Shown in pieces: positions 42,064 to 51,668 of a stretch of 64,000 nucleotides of DNA. Within the stretch, counting starts at the first letter, position 1. Each line of letters starts with the position of its first letter. The notes below the pieces were generated by a model. It saw only the letters and a list, made by a program, of their open reading frames with translations. It was not told where the DNA came from and did not search any database. The DNA is from Promethearchaeota archaeon (GTDB lineage: Archaea; Asgardarchaeota; Lokiarchaeia; Sigyniarchaeales; SOKP01): contig JAHPZA010000009.1 of assembly GCA_019058445.1 (NCBI GenBank), forward strand, positions 372,001-436,000, given 5' to 3'. Position numbers and translations under genes: made by a program.

Positions 42064-43674
42064 ATGGCAAAAAATAATAAATTATACATATATGATGCAA
42101 CCCTTAGAGAAGGAGCTCAGAAAACAGGAATAAGTTACTCAATCGAAGATAAGATTCGTATAATAGAGAGATTAATTAATGATTTACATATTCCTATGAT
42201 TGAGGTTGGCTGGCCAGGATCAAATCCCAAGGATATAGCGCTCTACAAAAAGATTCCAACTCTCGATACTAACTCTAATGGTACCAAGATATATGCTTTT
42301 GGAGCTACTAGACGTAAAAATATCCAGGCACAAGACGATCCAAATCTTAGAGCCTTGCTTGCTGTTGGAATAAAAAGGGCTACAATAGTTGGAAAGAGTT
42401 GGGATTTGCATGTTGAAACAGCTTTAGAAACGAATTTGGAAGAAAATCTTAATATGATTGAAGATACTATCATGTACTTAAATAAAAATGGAATTGAGGT
42501 GGTATATGATGCGGAGCACTTTTTTGATGGATATAAAAGCAATAGGCAATATGCCCTCGAAACAATATCATGTGCTTCCAATGCTGGTGCGTCATGGATA
42601 GTATTATGTGATACAAATGGTGGCCTTTTACCGCATGAACTCGGTCCTATTTTTGAAGACGTAAAAGATTATTTAGGTAATGATATTCCTTTAGGAATTC
42701 ATGCTCACAATGACTCTGGAGTAGCGAATGCCATTGCTTTGGAAGCCTATCAACATGGCGCCAGCATGATCCAAGGAACAATGAATGGATTTGGTGAGAG
42801 ATGCGGAAATACAGACTTAACAACAATTCTTCCCGTTTTAAAATTAAAAATGGGGGTAAATTGTATTTCTGATGAAGCTTTAAAAAATCTTACCGAAGTT
42901 TCCCACTATATTTATGAAATGGCCAATTTGCCTGGCAAAGATGATCAACCTTTTGTTGGAAGATATGCTTTTTCTCATAAAGGAGGTATTCATGTTTCAG
43001 CAATGAGAAAGGATGTCAGAACATATGAGCATGTAAATCCAGAGTTAGTTGGAAATTCTCGAAATATAAAAGTTTCAGAGTTGGCCGGAAAAAGTTCGAT
43101 ACTTCATATGGCCAATAAATTTGACATTCCTCTTTCTGAGACAAATCCAAAAGTTTCGGCAATACTTCAAGAAATAAAGAATAAAGAAAATCAAGGTTAT
43201 TCTTTTGAGGGTGCTGAAGGTTCATTAGAAATTATAATGAGAAGTATGGATATGAACATTCAAGATCCCAATTATTACAGAAACAAATTCTTTCAATTAG
43301 AAGGTTTTCGAGTTCTTACAGAAATGTATAAGGAGGATTTAATATCTGAAGCTACTATTAAAGTGAGAGTAGGAAATGAAATGTTTCATACAGCTGCTGA
43401 TGGAAATGGCCCAGTAAATGCCCTTGATAACGCACTGAAAAAAGCCTTGGTCTATTTTTATCCAAGTATTAAGGAAATTGATTTATCCGATTTTAAAGTA
43501 AGAATAATAAACCAGGAAGGAACAGCATCGAAAGTTAGGGTATTAGCTGAGACTCACGATGATGAGGGGAGTTGGGGAACAATTGGAGCTCATGAAAATA
43601 TTATAGTAGCGTCTTGGGATGCTTTAGTGGATTCATATATATTTAAATTGCTTAAAGATAAATCAAATTGGTAA
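42064..43674 (+). CDS. cimA: (R)-citramalate synthase, isoleucine biosynthesis
   Basis: The 536-residue protein is a DRE-TIM metallolyase with DATLREGAQ near the start, the HAHND and NGFGERCGN motifs in the barrel, and the SHKGGIHVSAM motif. A C-terminal regulatory (LeuA dimer) domain runs from about 400 with GNEMFHTAADGNGPVNALD. The long subtype with IEVGWPGSNPKD is citramalate synthase rather than 2-isopropylmalate synthase. It condenses pyruvate with acetyl-CoA, bypassing threonine as a source of 2-oxobutyrate. The regulatory domain usually gives feedback inhibition by isoleucine. A strong GGAGG precedes the ATG by 7 nt, and the Ile-rich leader lies 117 bp upstream. Confidence 0.9.
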   Translation: MAKNNKLYIYDATLREGAQKTGISYSIEDKIRIIERLINDLHIPMIEVGWPGSNPKDIALYKKIPTLDTNSNGTKIYAFGATRRKNIQAQDDPNLRALLAVGIKRATIVGKSWDLHVETALETNLEENLNMIEDTIMYLNKNGIEVVYDAEHFFDGYKSNRQYALETISCASNAGASWIVLCDTNGGLLPHELGPIFEDVKDYLGNDIPLGIHAHNDSGVANAIALEAYQHGASMIQGTMNGFGERCGNTDLTTILPVLKLKMGVNCISDEALKNLTEVSHYIYEMANLPGKDDQPFVGRYAFSHKGGIHVSAMRKDVRTYEHVNPELVGNSRNIKVSELAGKSSILHMANKFDIPLSETNPKVSAILQEIKNKENQGYSFEGAEGSLEIIMRSMDMNIQDPNYYRNKFFQLEGFRVLTEMYKEDLISEATIKVRVGNEMFHTAADGNGPVNALDNALKKALVYFYPSIKEIDLSDFKVRIINQEGTASKVRVLAETHDDEGSWGTIGAHENIIVASWDALVDSYIFKLLKDKSNW

Positions 43675-43973
43675 TTTTATTTTCTAATAGACTTTATAGC
43701 AATTTCTAATAATTTTTTAAATTTTAAAATCTCTAAGATAAGAGATTTATCTTTATATTAAGGTAAATTTATATATCTAAATAATTCATTAATTTATAAG
43801 AATACGCTTTATATTGATTATTTAAGGAATTTAGGTGATAAACAAGGTTTTTATTTTTTCTATAGGTAATATATCTCAATCATTTAAAAACCATTGATAT
43901 TACGCATCTTCAACACGAACGATTAGGTCTAATAAAAACAATAAAATAATTTAAAAAATTTTAAAACAAAAGA

Positions 43974-44486
43974 ATGAAAGATATTTCACGAATCTTTTTG
44001 GAGATTTCCTCAAAAAAGGGGAATGAGAATGCTGATCAAGCGATATTAAAAGACAAAAATGAAAAAATTGAGTTATTTTTAAATAAATACCTTGAATTTT
44101 TATCTGTAAATCTCCAGGCGGAATTTAATCGAATTTCTTATTCATCATTAGGAAAGTTCAAAACCAATGAAATCGGAACAAAGATTAAAGACATCATTGA
44201 AGAACACATCGCCAGAGTAATTTTTTTAGTAGAAAGAGAAAGTGAATCTCTTCCCTTTGTAAAAGATTATTTTTCTCTTAATTTGAGAAAGTTATATGAA
44301 AAAATTACTTCAGAATATAAAGCTGAAAAGGAACTTCAAGAGATGTTTGAACTAAATTTGATACATGATTTTGGACAAATCGTTGATCGCTTATGCCAGT
44401 TTGAACTTCAAACTATTGACCTTTTTTTAAAATATTTAATTTTAATAAATCTTCACAGAAGATTACAACGGAGAAATCTTTTATAG
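43974..44486 (+). CDS. Helical protein of unknown function (170 aa)
   Basis: The sequence is predicted all-helical with charged and Leu/Ile/Phe faces (IELFLNKYLEFLSVNLQAEF, IGTKIKDIIEEHIARVIFL) and no Cys pairs, membrane helices or catalytic motif. The C-terminus is basic (LHRRLQRRNLL). Its family is not recognised. It is convergent with the seven-helix gene at 44507 (20 bp gap). Confidence 0.5.
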   Translation: MKDISRIFLEISSKKGNENADQAILKDKNEKIELFLNKYLEFLSVNLQAEFNRISYSSLGKFKTNEIGTKIKDIIEEHIARVIFLVERESESLPFVKDYFSLNLRKLYEKITSEYKAEKELQEMFELNLIHDFGQIVDRLCQFELQTIDLFLKYLILINLHRRLQRRNLL

Positions 44487-44506
44487 AGAATAAGTAAAAT
44501 ACTTTG

Positions 44507-45640
44507 TTAAAAATAAACTTTAAAATTTTTCTCAATAATTTCCTTTGTATCTTTAAAATCTGTAATATCTATTATTTTATTTAAATCTTGAATATCATTT
44601 AATTCACTTTCATATTGCTCTTTAAAATCTTCAGTGAAATTATTCAAGAACTTTTGAAGAATGTCATTTTTTTGATTAGTTATAACTAAAACAGCAAATC
44701 CAAAATCGATATTATAATTAACTACAATATCTAAATTTTCAGTTTTCATAACGTCGATTTTATCTTTCTTATCAATAAATTCAGAAAGGATGTGGTTTAA
44801 TCCAATTAAAATATTACCCCATATCACCGAATCAGAAATAGATTTCACATGCTCGAATTTATATGAGTATAATAATATTCCAGATTTATGATAGATATTG
44901 ATGTTATAAATTTTATTAGTTAGTACTAAAAACATTTCAGGTTTTTTTATCAACATGAAAGTCACGCTAAAATAATTTACCCAAAGAAAAAAAATATATA
45001 ATTCCCTAAATATAGGAAAGCTAAAACGGACATATGAAATAAACATAAAGATTGGTAAACAAAATACGAGCGTGTTTATTATAAACAATTTCGTTATTTG
45101 CTTATTTCTCGAATTAAGGTATATTTTTAAAGAAAAATATAAAAAATAGATCACCATAAAAAATAGAAAGAAGATTATAATTAATCCAACTCTCTCATCA
45201 AAAACATAATTAACATTGGAAATGTCAATAATTAGATACATAAATGACCTTGAAGAATTATTAATCAATTGAATCGAATCAAAAAAAAATAGAGATCCTA
45301 TAATAAGTCCTAAAAACGTGGTATAACAAAGAAAAGAAATAACAGGAATTTTTTTGTACTCCAGTAGAAAGGCATAGATGAGCCCTGTATTTCCTAGAGC
45401 TAAAAATCCGATTACAATAGTTACTTTCCACAATAGTTCTGAAGGATAAAGAACAATGGAAAAGAAAAACAATGTTGAATATATAAATCCGGTAAATAGT
45501 ATGGTAAGTAGATTTAAAAAAGTCATTAACTTTGTTCCATATGAAGCAAAATGAATTGATATAGAATATATACTAAACGAGCTCATCATCAAGGTGAAAA
45601 TGTAGCCGATGACTAAAAGAATAAAGAATAAATCATCCAT
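44507..45640 (-). CDS. Seven-helix membrane protein with cytosolic regulatory-like domain (paralogue A)
   Basis: About seven or eight hydrophobic helices fill residues 1-235, with the last part resembling bacterial 7TM sensor modules. The C-terminal 140 residues begin VLTNKIYNINIYHKSGILLYSYKFE, then GNILIGLNHILSEFIDK, then VVNYNIDFGFAVLVITNQKND. This strand-helix-strand pattern resembles longin/roadblock-type domains that bind small GTPases. No kinase or cyclase motif is seen. It probably senses an external or membrane signal and passes it to a GTPase or other partner; this is inference. Confidence 0.6.
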   Translation of the reverse strand: MDDLFFILLVIGYIFTLMMSSFSIYSISIHFASYGTKLMTFLNLLTILFTGFIYSTLFFFSIVLYPSELLWKVTIVIGFLALGNTGLIYAFLLEYKKIPVISFLCYTTFLGLIIGSLFFFDSIQLINNSSRSFMYLIIDISNVNYVFDERVGLIIIFFLFFMVIYFLYFSLKIYLNSRNKQITKLFIINTLVFCLPIFMFISYVRFSFPIFRELYIFFLWVNYFSVTFMLIKKPEMFLVLTNKIYNINIYHKSGILLYSYKFEHVKSISDSVIWGNILIGLNHILSEFIDKKDKIDVMKTENLDIVVNYNIDFGFAVLVITNQKNDILQKFLNNFTEDFKEQYESELNDIQDLNKIIDITDFKDTKEIIEKNFKVYF

Positions 45641-45844
45641 TTTTCATTCGATCTACCATAAGTAACTAATATAATAAAATTTCATTGATTAAAAGATTTC
45701 TATTCTCTTAAAATATTAAATTAAAATACCTATAGAATAAAAGAAAGATATTATTATATAAGATTTTTGCTCACTAAAAGATGAGAAATTTGATTTTTTT
45801 AAATATAACCTTTAAATTTAATTGTTATTGAAAAAATAATATAC

Positions 45845-46948
45845 TCATTTAGTATAAGGTCTAAAATATTCATATATCAGTTTTCCAGCATTCTTAAAAT
45901 GGGAAGTATCAATTAGACCGTTTAGACTGCTCAATTCTTCTTTATTTAATTCCACAAATTTTTTCATAAACCGCTGGATGGACCTATCAATGAATTCATT
46001 TTTTTTATTAGTTATCAATAAAATTGCATAACCGTATTTATCATTGTATTCTAAAACGATATCCCGATTTTCCATTTTAATTATACCTAATTTATCTTTT
46101 TGATTTGTTAAATTAGCAAGGATATGATTTATCCCTATCAAAATACTCCCCTTTAGTAGAGAATCTTCGGTTTCTTTTCCCGTTTCAAAATTGTAAGCCC
46201 ACAACAAAATACCACTTTTATGGAATATAATGAAATCATAAATTCTATTGGTTAGCTCTATAAATAAATCTGGCTTTTTAATAATTTCATAAAGAAAAAC
46301 TATAGAGGTGAATAAAAAAGAGATTAAATGAAGATACTTAAATAAGATAAGCGGAATTACCAGAAATAACCCATATGTGAAAATAACAATCGTAAAGTTT
46401 AAGGTGTTAATAAATAATAATTTTGCTAATGTTTTTCGACGTATATTTGCATAGTTTATCACTAATATTGACCACATCAAAATTATCAATGAACTTCCTA
46501 GCAACAACATAAAATAAAATAATAAATAATCTTGAAAGAAAAAATAATAGTTCAGCCCGAGGGTTTCTACTTTAAAATTGTTAAAAAAAAGCACTAAATA
46601 TATGACAATTCCCCCTAAAAATGAAAATATAAATGCAGTGGATATTTCTGTCTTTCGATATCCTATCATAAAATTATGGAGAGAACTCAAAAATCCTAAG
46701 GCAAAAAGGCTAATAATTATTGAAGCATTCCATAATTTTATGGCTATCGCCTTGTCAAAGAAAACCATTGTTGCCATGGAGATAAAGGTAAAATATAAAA
46801 TTCCAACAAAGAAATAAAGTAAGATAATAAGAATTGAATTTTTTTGAGGGCCGTAATTCTCAGAGTGTTTAAAAACATAAATAATTGCTGAGATTGATAT
46901 TGTTATCGATATAAATATAAGAATACAATCAAGAATCATATGTATCAA
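45845..46948 (-). CDS. Seven-helix membrane protein with cytosolic regulatory-like domain (paralogue B)
   Basis: The 367-residue protein matches the neighbour in layout: TM helices to about residue 230, then LTNRIYDFIIFHKSGILLWAYNFE, GSILIGINHILANLTNQ and YGYAILLITNKKN. The cytosolic domains align nearly end to end, whereas the membrane parts differ, so the two arose by tandem duplication and may read different signals. It is 204 bp upstream of paralogue A on the same strand and probably has its own promoter. Confidence 0.6.
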   Translation of the reverse strand: MIHMILDCILIFISITISISAIIYVFKHSENYGPQKNSILIILLYFFVGILYFTFISMATMVFFDKAIAIKLWNASIIISLFALGFLSSLHNFMIGYRKTEISTAFIFSFLGGIVIYLVLFFNNFKVETLGLNYYFFFQDYLLFYFMLLLGSSLIILMWSILVINYANIRRKTLAKLLFINTLNFTIVIFTYGLFLVIPLILFKYLHLISFLFTSIVFLYEIIKKPDLFIELTNRIYDFIIFHKSGILLWAYNFETGKETEDSLLKGSILIGINHILANLTNQKDKLGIIKMENRDIVLEYNDKYGYAILLITNKKNEFIDRSIQRFMKKFVELNKEELSSLNGLIDTSHFKNAGKLIYEYFRPYTK

Positions 46949-47042
46949 TACTTTAAAATTTAAAACAAAGTGATTTCTCTTTTCTTAACTTATCATATAT
47001 ATTGTCATCATATAAAACTATTTTTTTTTTAAAATTTGAAGA

Positions 47043-47549
47043 TTAACTCTTCATTTTTCTAATTCTTCCCTCTATCCAACCATGCTTAAACGAGATAAGT
47101 GAATCAAATTTACTTATATACGGTTTAATATCTAAAATTGGTGTTTGATCCACCATATCAACATTTTTAACCTTGATTTTGAACTCATTAATTTCTAAAA
47201 TTTCTAAAACAGATATCCCTAAAGGGTTCGGTCTGAAAGGTGTACGCATTGAGAAAACTCCAACTTTTTTATTATATAAAAAAGGTTTAGATTGCAATGG
47301 CACTGGGAGTTTAATTAAATCAAAATAATAAATGCAGTATATATGGGAGAATCCCTCTAAATCTTTTAAACCATCTTGATATTGTGAATAAATTTCAATC
47401 ACACCTATAGAATCAGACATGGAAAATTGGATCGGGACACCTATTATTGATTTAAACTCGGTATGGATAATCCCAATAGGTGTGAAGCATATTTTGTCCA
47501 GAGGTTTCCGATTTTTAATGGATTTTAGATCTTTTTTTATGATTTCCAT
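47043..47549 (-). CDS. trmO: tRNA N6-threonylcarbamoyladenosine methyltransferase TrmO
   Basis: The 168-residue beta-barrel TrmO (TsaA) family protein starts FTPIGIIHTEFKSI and carries GVIEIYSQYQDGLKDLEGFSHI and FSMRTPFRPNPLGISVLEI, the two strongly conserved blocks; the RPNP loop holds the SAM site. It methylates t6A at position 37 of tRNA(Thr). It is a single gene, convergent with nothing and divergent from the DNA methylase by 63 bp. Confidence 0.88.
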   Translation of the reverse strand: MEIIKKDLKSIKNRKPLDKICFTPIGIIHTEFKSIIGVPIQFSMSDSIGVIEIYSQYQDGLKDLEGFSHIYCIYYFDLIKLPVPLQSKPFLYNKKVGVFSMRTPFRPNPLGISVLEILEINEFKIKVKNVDMVDQTPILDIKPYISKFDSLISFKHGWIEGRIRKMKS

Positions 47550-47611
47550 ATTTATTATTAAACTACAAATAATAAAAAAGAATTTAGGTATCAGAAATAC
47601 ATAATTCTTAG

Positions 47612-49492
47612 ATGACTAGCTTTTTAGAATACTTGAAAAAGGAAAATATCATTGAAAAGATAATTAAATTATACAATTTCAGCATACAAGAGGATAGTGA
47701 AAAAGACCTTCTTAACAGGATTAAAATTTACTTACTTAAAACTGCGAAACTCAAAAAAGATGATGATCTTGATGTTTTAAGTAATGTTCATCAAAAAATT
47801 TTAAATTATGACCAGAAAAAAGTATTAGGTGAATTTTATACTCCATTTGAAGTTGTAAATTATATTTTGGATCGTACTGGGTATATTAATTCTAATGATA
47901 TTGAAAATAAGAAGTTTATTGATATTAGTTGTGGCTCAGGAAGTTTTATTATTCAAGCAATAAAAAGATTAATTCATCGCTTTTTGAAGATATTAAAATA
48001 TGACGATCCTTCTGATTTAAATCCCGAAGAATTAGAAAACATTATTTTAAGCGTTAGAAAAAATATTTTCGGCGTTGATATTAATCCAATTGCGTGTTTT
48101 TTATGCCAGCTAAACATTCAATATGTACTATTTGAAATTTTAAAGAATATTAGAAAATTCAATGAAAAGTATAGGCTCCCGATATTCAATATAAGAAATA
48201 TTAATTCTTTAGAATTAGAAGAATACGAAAAATACGATTTTGTTGTCGGAAATCCTCCCTATTTGTTTATTAGAAACATTCCAAAGGAGCATAGGAAACT
48301 AATTGAGTTTAGAGATCTAAACACTAATATAGGTCAATATGATTATTACCAGATTTTCCTTGAATTAGGGCTAAGGTTTCTAAAAAACGGAGGAAATCTT
48401 GGCTATATTATCCCGGATTCTCTTTTAGCTTTGTCTCATCGTTCAATCGCCAGAAAATATATTTATAATGCTGCAAAAATCAAAGAAATATATTATACTG
48501 GCCCGAAATTCGATGAACTTGTTGTGTCCAATATTATAATTATTTTACAAAAGGAGAAAGATGAAAAGAGGAGGGAGGAAAATTTAATAAATATAAAATT
48601 GTCAAATAACTGGACTAAACAATTTCGCCAAAATTTAATAAAGAAATGGGACTACAAGTTCCTAATACATCTAAATGATTTAGATATATCCATTCTTGAG
48701 TATATAAATAAATATTTCCCCAAACTGAAAGATTTAAGTAATGATCAGAATTATAAGATTCTTTTAAGTAGAGGCGTAGAGCTAGGGAAAGGGGGAAATA
48801 TTATATATTGTAAGAAATGTAATAAGTTTTATCCTCTTCCAAAAAAACACTTAATTTGTCCAAATTGTAAATCTCAGTTAAGCCATGAGCATATCAAAAG
48901 TATTATATATTCTAAAATACCCGAGGATGAAGAAGGAGTTTTTAAAAAGTTTTTATACTCTATAAACCGATATGAGATAAAAGATAATAAATACATCGAT
49001 GTGAGCAAAAAAGGAATTAGTTATAAGGATCCCAAAATCTATAAGAATCGAATTATCATTAGACAACTTAGCCAAAATAACTTGATATGCGCTACTTATG
49101 ACCAAGAATTCTCACTCACCTCTCAATCGGTTTATAATCTGAAAATTTTAGAATCTCCGATACAAGAATTTAATCATTTTTATCTCCTTGGCACTATTAA
49201 TTCTCAACTATTATCTTATTATTTTATCAAATCATTTGGATCTTACAAAAAACTTTTTCCGAGAATTTTAATTGAAAAAATTAATCAACTACCAATCAAA
49301 ATTCCTAAAACCGAAAGAGAGAGGAATGATGCTAAGATACTTATAACTAAAATAAAAAAATTACTTATTCATTATGAGGAAAAGATTCAAAATGAAGTCG
49401 ATTCCCTGGTTTTTGATTTATATGGTATTAGCATGGAGCAAAGAAAATATATACGAAATGTACTCAAAAATCCTATTTTTGATAAAGCCTAA
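47612..49492 (+). CDS. Solitary N6-adenine DNA methyltransferase (Eco57I/TaqI-like) with internal zinc ribbon
   Basis: The 626-residue protein has a short helical lead, then FYTPFEVVNYILDR (motif X), FIDISCGSGSFIIQAI (motif I, SAM), GVDINPIACFLCQLN (motif II) and NPPY at 214-217 (motif IV), all of the gamma class. A C-terminal target-recognition-like region follows (LLGTINSQLLSYYF to QLPIKIPK). Between them is a zinc ribbon (CKKC at 400-403, CPNC at 417-420), which is unusual. The N-terminal region (about 75 residues before motif X) is too short for a fused nuclease, and no restriction gene is adjacent. It probably methylates a specific adenine for epigenetic or protective purposes. Confidence 0.85.
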   Translation: MTSFLEYLKKENIIEKIIKLYNFSIQEDSEKDLLNRIKIYLLKTAKLKKDDDLDVLSNVHQKILNYDQKKVLGEFYTPFEVVNYILDRTGYINSNDIENKKFIDISCGSGSFIIQAIKRLIHRFLKILKYDDPSDLNPEELENIILSVRKNIFGVDINPIACFLCQLNIQYVLFEILKNIRKFNEKYRLPIFNIRNINSLELEEYEKYDFVVGNPPYLFIRNIPKEHRKLIEFRDLNTNIGQYDYYQIFLELGLRFLKNGGNLGYIIPDSLLALSHRSIARKYIYNAAKIKEIYYTGPKFDELVVSNIIIILQKEKDEKRREENLINIKLSNNWTKQFRQNLIKKWDYKFLIHLNDLDISILEYINKYFPKLKDLSNDQNYKILLSRGVELGKGGNIIYCKKCNKFYPLPKKHLICPNCKSQLSHEHIKSIIYSKIPEDEEGVFKKFLYSINRYEIKDNKYIDVSKKGISYKDPKIYKNRIIIRQLSQNNLICATYDQEFSLTSQSVYNLKILESPIQEFNHFYLLGTINSQLLSYYFIKSFGSYKKLFPRILIEKINQLPIKIPKTERERNDAKILITKIKKLLIHYEEKIQNEVDSLVFDLYGISMEQRKYIRNVLKNPIFDKA

Positions 49493-49591
49493 ATAATATA
49501 CAATTTTAAAGCATGATATCATTTTTATTAAAATGTAAATTAAATTGATCATTTAATCTAGTACAGATTAAAAATAAATTAGTATTGTGAA

Positions 49592-50179
49592 GTGAATATA
49601 AGTTTGGAAAGAATAGCAAAAATGACCCGAAAAACAACGGAAACAGAGATATTAGTTGAATTAAATTTAGATGGTACAGGGAAATTTGAAATTAACACTG
49701 GTCTTAAATTTATGGATCATATGTTAATATTATTGTCAAGACACTCGGGTATTGACCTAAAAGTTAAAGCTTCAGGCGATTTAACGCATCATATAATTGA
49801 GGATATCGGAATCTTAATTGGTGAATGCTTTATTAATGCTTTAGGAGATAAAAAAGGGATTAATAGATATGGATCAGCATTTATCCCAATGGATGACTCG
49901 CTCGCCAGATGTGTAATAGATTTTTCTGGTCGTAAAGCATTAATTTTAGAATTAAAGTTAAATGAGGAGTGTGATATAGAAGATGTCGCGATTGAGGATA
50001 TCAGACATTTTTTTAATTCTTTTGCTGAAAATGCTAAGATAAATCTCCATCTCCATCTTTTATATGGAGAAGATCAACACCACAAGGTTGAAGCGGCTTT
50101 TAAAGCATTAGCAAAGGCTATAAAAAAGGCAGTGAAAATAACTTCAAATGAAATTCCATCAACTAAAGGAGTCCTTTAA
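49592..50179 (+). CDS. hisB: Imidazoleglycerol-phosphate dehydratase
   Basis: The 195-residue protein holds the two HisB metal-binding patches: THHIIEDIG (H66, H67, E70, D71) and DQHHKVEAAFKALAKA. TGLKFMDHMLILLSRHSG is also present. It dehydrates imidazole-glycerol phosphate in histidine biosynthesis, with Mn2+ as cofactor and as a 24-mer. The start is GTG; an ATG at residue 11 would remove the first family strand. No other his gene is near, so it is a dispersed his gene. No His-rich leader is visible upstream. Confidence 0.93.
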   Translation: MNISLERIAKMTRKTTETEILVELNLDGTGKFEINTGLKFMDHMLILLSRHSGIDLKVKASGDLTHHIIEDIGILIGECFINALGDKKGINRYGSAFIPMDDSLARCVIDFSGRKALILELKLNEECDIEDVAIEDIRHFFNSFAENAKINLHLHLLYGEDQHHKVEAAFKALAKAIKKAVKITSNEIPSTKGVL

Positions 50180-50288
50180 TCCTTTAGCAAATTTTAATTA
50201 ATACACCAATTTTACTTTTAATGCAACATTTTTATTTAAAGTCATCTAATATTTTTTTATTCAGATAATATTTTTCTAGTGACATTTT

Positions 50289-51518
50289 ATGGGATTTAAA
50301 GATTTAAAAAGACTTTTACAAAAAGAAAATTACTTCTTCTTGATATTAATTATTTGGCTCTTAGTTGGTTATACCTTTCTTCATTTTAATATTGAATTTC
50401 AAATTCTTGGTTTTATCATTAATGGAATTGTTATATATCTTCCATTGTTAATTATTTGTATAGTTTTATTCTTGATTGCTTTCTTTTTACAGGCAGATAT
50501 TAAAAAATTAAAGCGCAATACAATACTAAAGGGTATTGGAGTTTTGATTATCGTCGCCATTATTTTTTTCTTTTTAGGAGAAGATATTCTATATCTTATT
50601 GGGGTTACGACTTTTATCGTCTCCTTTATCTTTTATATATTTATTACTTCAATCTTCAGTATGTATTACTGTTATAAGTATGGAATTTCTTTAGATGATA
50701 CGTTCTATAAATTGCCAACACCTGTAGCTTTTACGTGGAGATGGCTTATCTTTTTAGTTGGGACTGCAGCAGCAATTGCATTAATATTATTTATCGGGGC
50801 TGTATCTGTGGGTACAACAAAAATTATTGTGATCGTAGTTATTGGAGGTCAAGAATTTTATATTCATCGATTCGTTGAAATCATTCCATATATCATAGTT
50901 GGAATAATAATCGGTTTGGTAGCGATTTCTTTATTAGCTTTGCTTTTGCAAAAAAATCATCCATTTAACGCATGGTTAGGACTTTTCGTCTTATTTTCCT
51001 CTCTATATGGCGCTGTTTTAATGGTTAATGCTTTTTTAGGTGGTGAAGTAGCTAATGTAAGTCCCATTTTAGACAATCCATTTACTTATGTCATACTTTT
51101 TATTTTTGATGTGTTTCTGATTTTATATACAATTAGCTGCCTAATTGGAAGCAAAGCAGAGATAATTTTGGATTTAAAAATATTTAAACCTATCAAACCA
51201 GATGGTATTTTGATATTTTTAATCCTATGTAAAGTTGCTTATGAATTCGGTACATATTTCCTTGCTGACAATGAAGTTATTGGAGTGAATGCGGTTTTGT
51301 TAAAGAATGTAGCCGTGTTCTTTTTATTTTTACCTCTTATGATAATCATGGGACTTGTTGGTATATTCCAATACGATAAGATAAAAAAGGAAAGAAAAGA
51401 CGAAAAATTTGCTAAAAAAGCGCGAAAATCGAGAGATAAAGAAAGAAAGAAAAGAATTAAGGAGAGAGAAAAAGAAAAGAGAGCACTTGAAAAGCAAAGA
51501 AAGAAAGAAAAAAAATAA
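50289..51518 (+). CDS. Polytopic membrane protein with very basic/acidic tail
   Basis: The 409-residue protein has about ten hydrophobic segments (residues 10-365), then a tail of about 45 residues of almost pure Lys/Arg/Glu (KIKKERKDEKFAKKARKSRD and onward) that is likely a helix in the cytosol. No transporter motif is recognised. The tail may bind nucleic acid or ribosomes, or anchor a partner. It is followed 150 bp later by the SNF2 gene. Confidence 0.55.
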   Translation: MGFKDLKRLLQKENYFFLILIIWLLVGYTFLHFNIEFQILGFIINGIVIYLPLLIICIVLFLIAFFLQADIKKLKRNTILKGIGVLIIVAIIFFFLGEDILYLIGVTTFIVSFIFYIFITSIFSMYYCYKYGISLDDTFYKLPTPVAFTWRWLIFLVGTAAAIALILFIGAVSVGTTKIIVIVVIGGQEFYIHRFVEIIPYIIVGIIIGLVAISLLALLLQKNHPFNAWLGLFVLFSSLYGAVLMVNAFLGGEVANVSPILDNPFTYVILFIFDVFLILYTISCLIGSKAEIILDLKIFKPIKPDGILIFLILCKVAYEFGTYFLADNEVIGVNAVLLKNVAVFFLFLPLMIIMGLVGIFQYDKIKKERKDEKFAKKARKSRDKERKKRIKEREKEKRALEKQRKKEKK

Positions 51519-51668
51519 AAAATAATTTCATGAAAATACAATTCCCGAAATATTAACGATTAATTGATAGAATATCAAATAAATTAAGGCAAAATAACGA
51601 TCATCAACAAATAATAAGAATAGCAATCTAATATCGCGTTATTCTGAAGATTTAACTTTTAAACGAGA

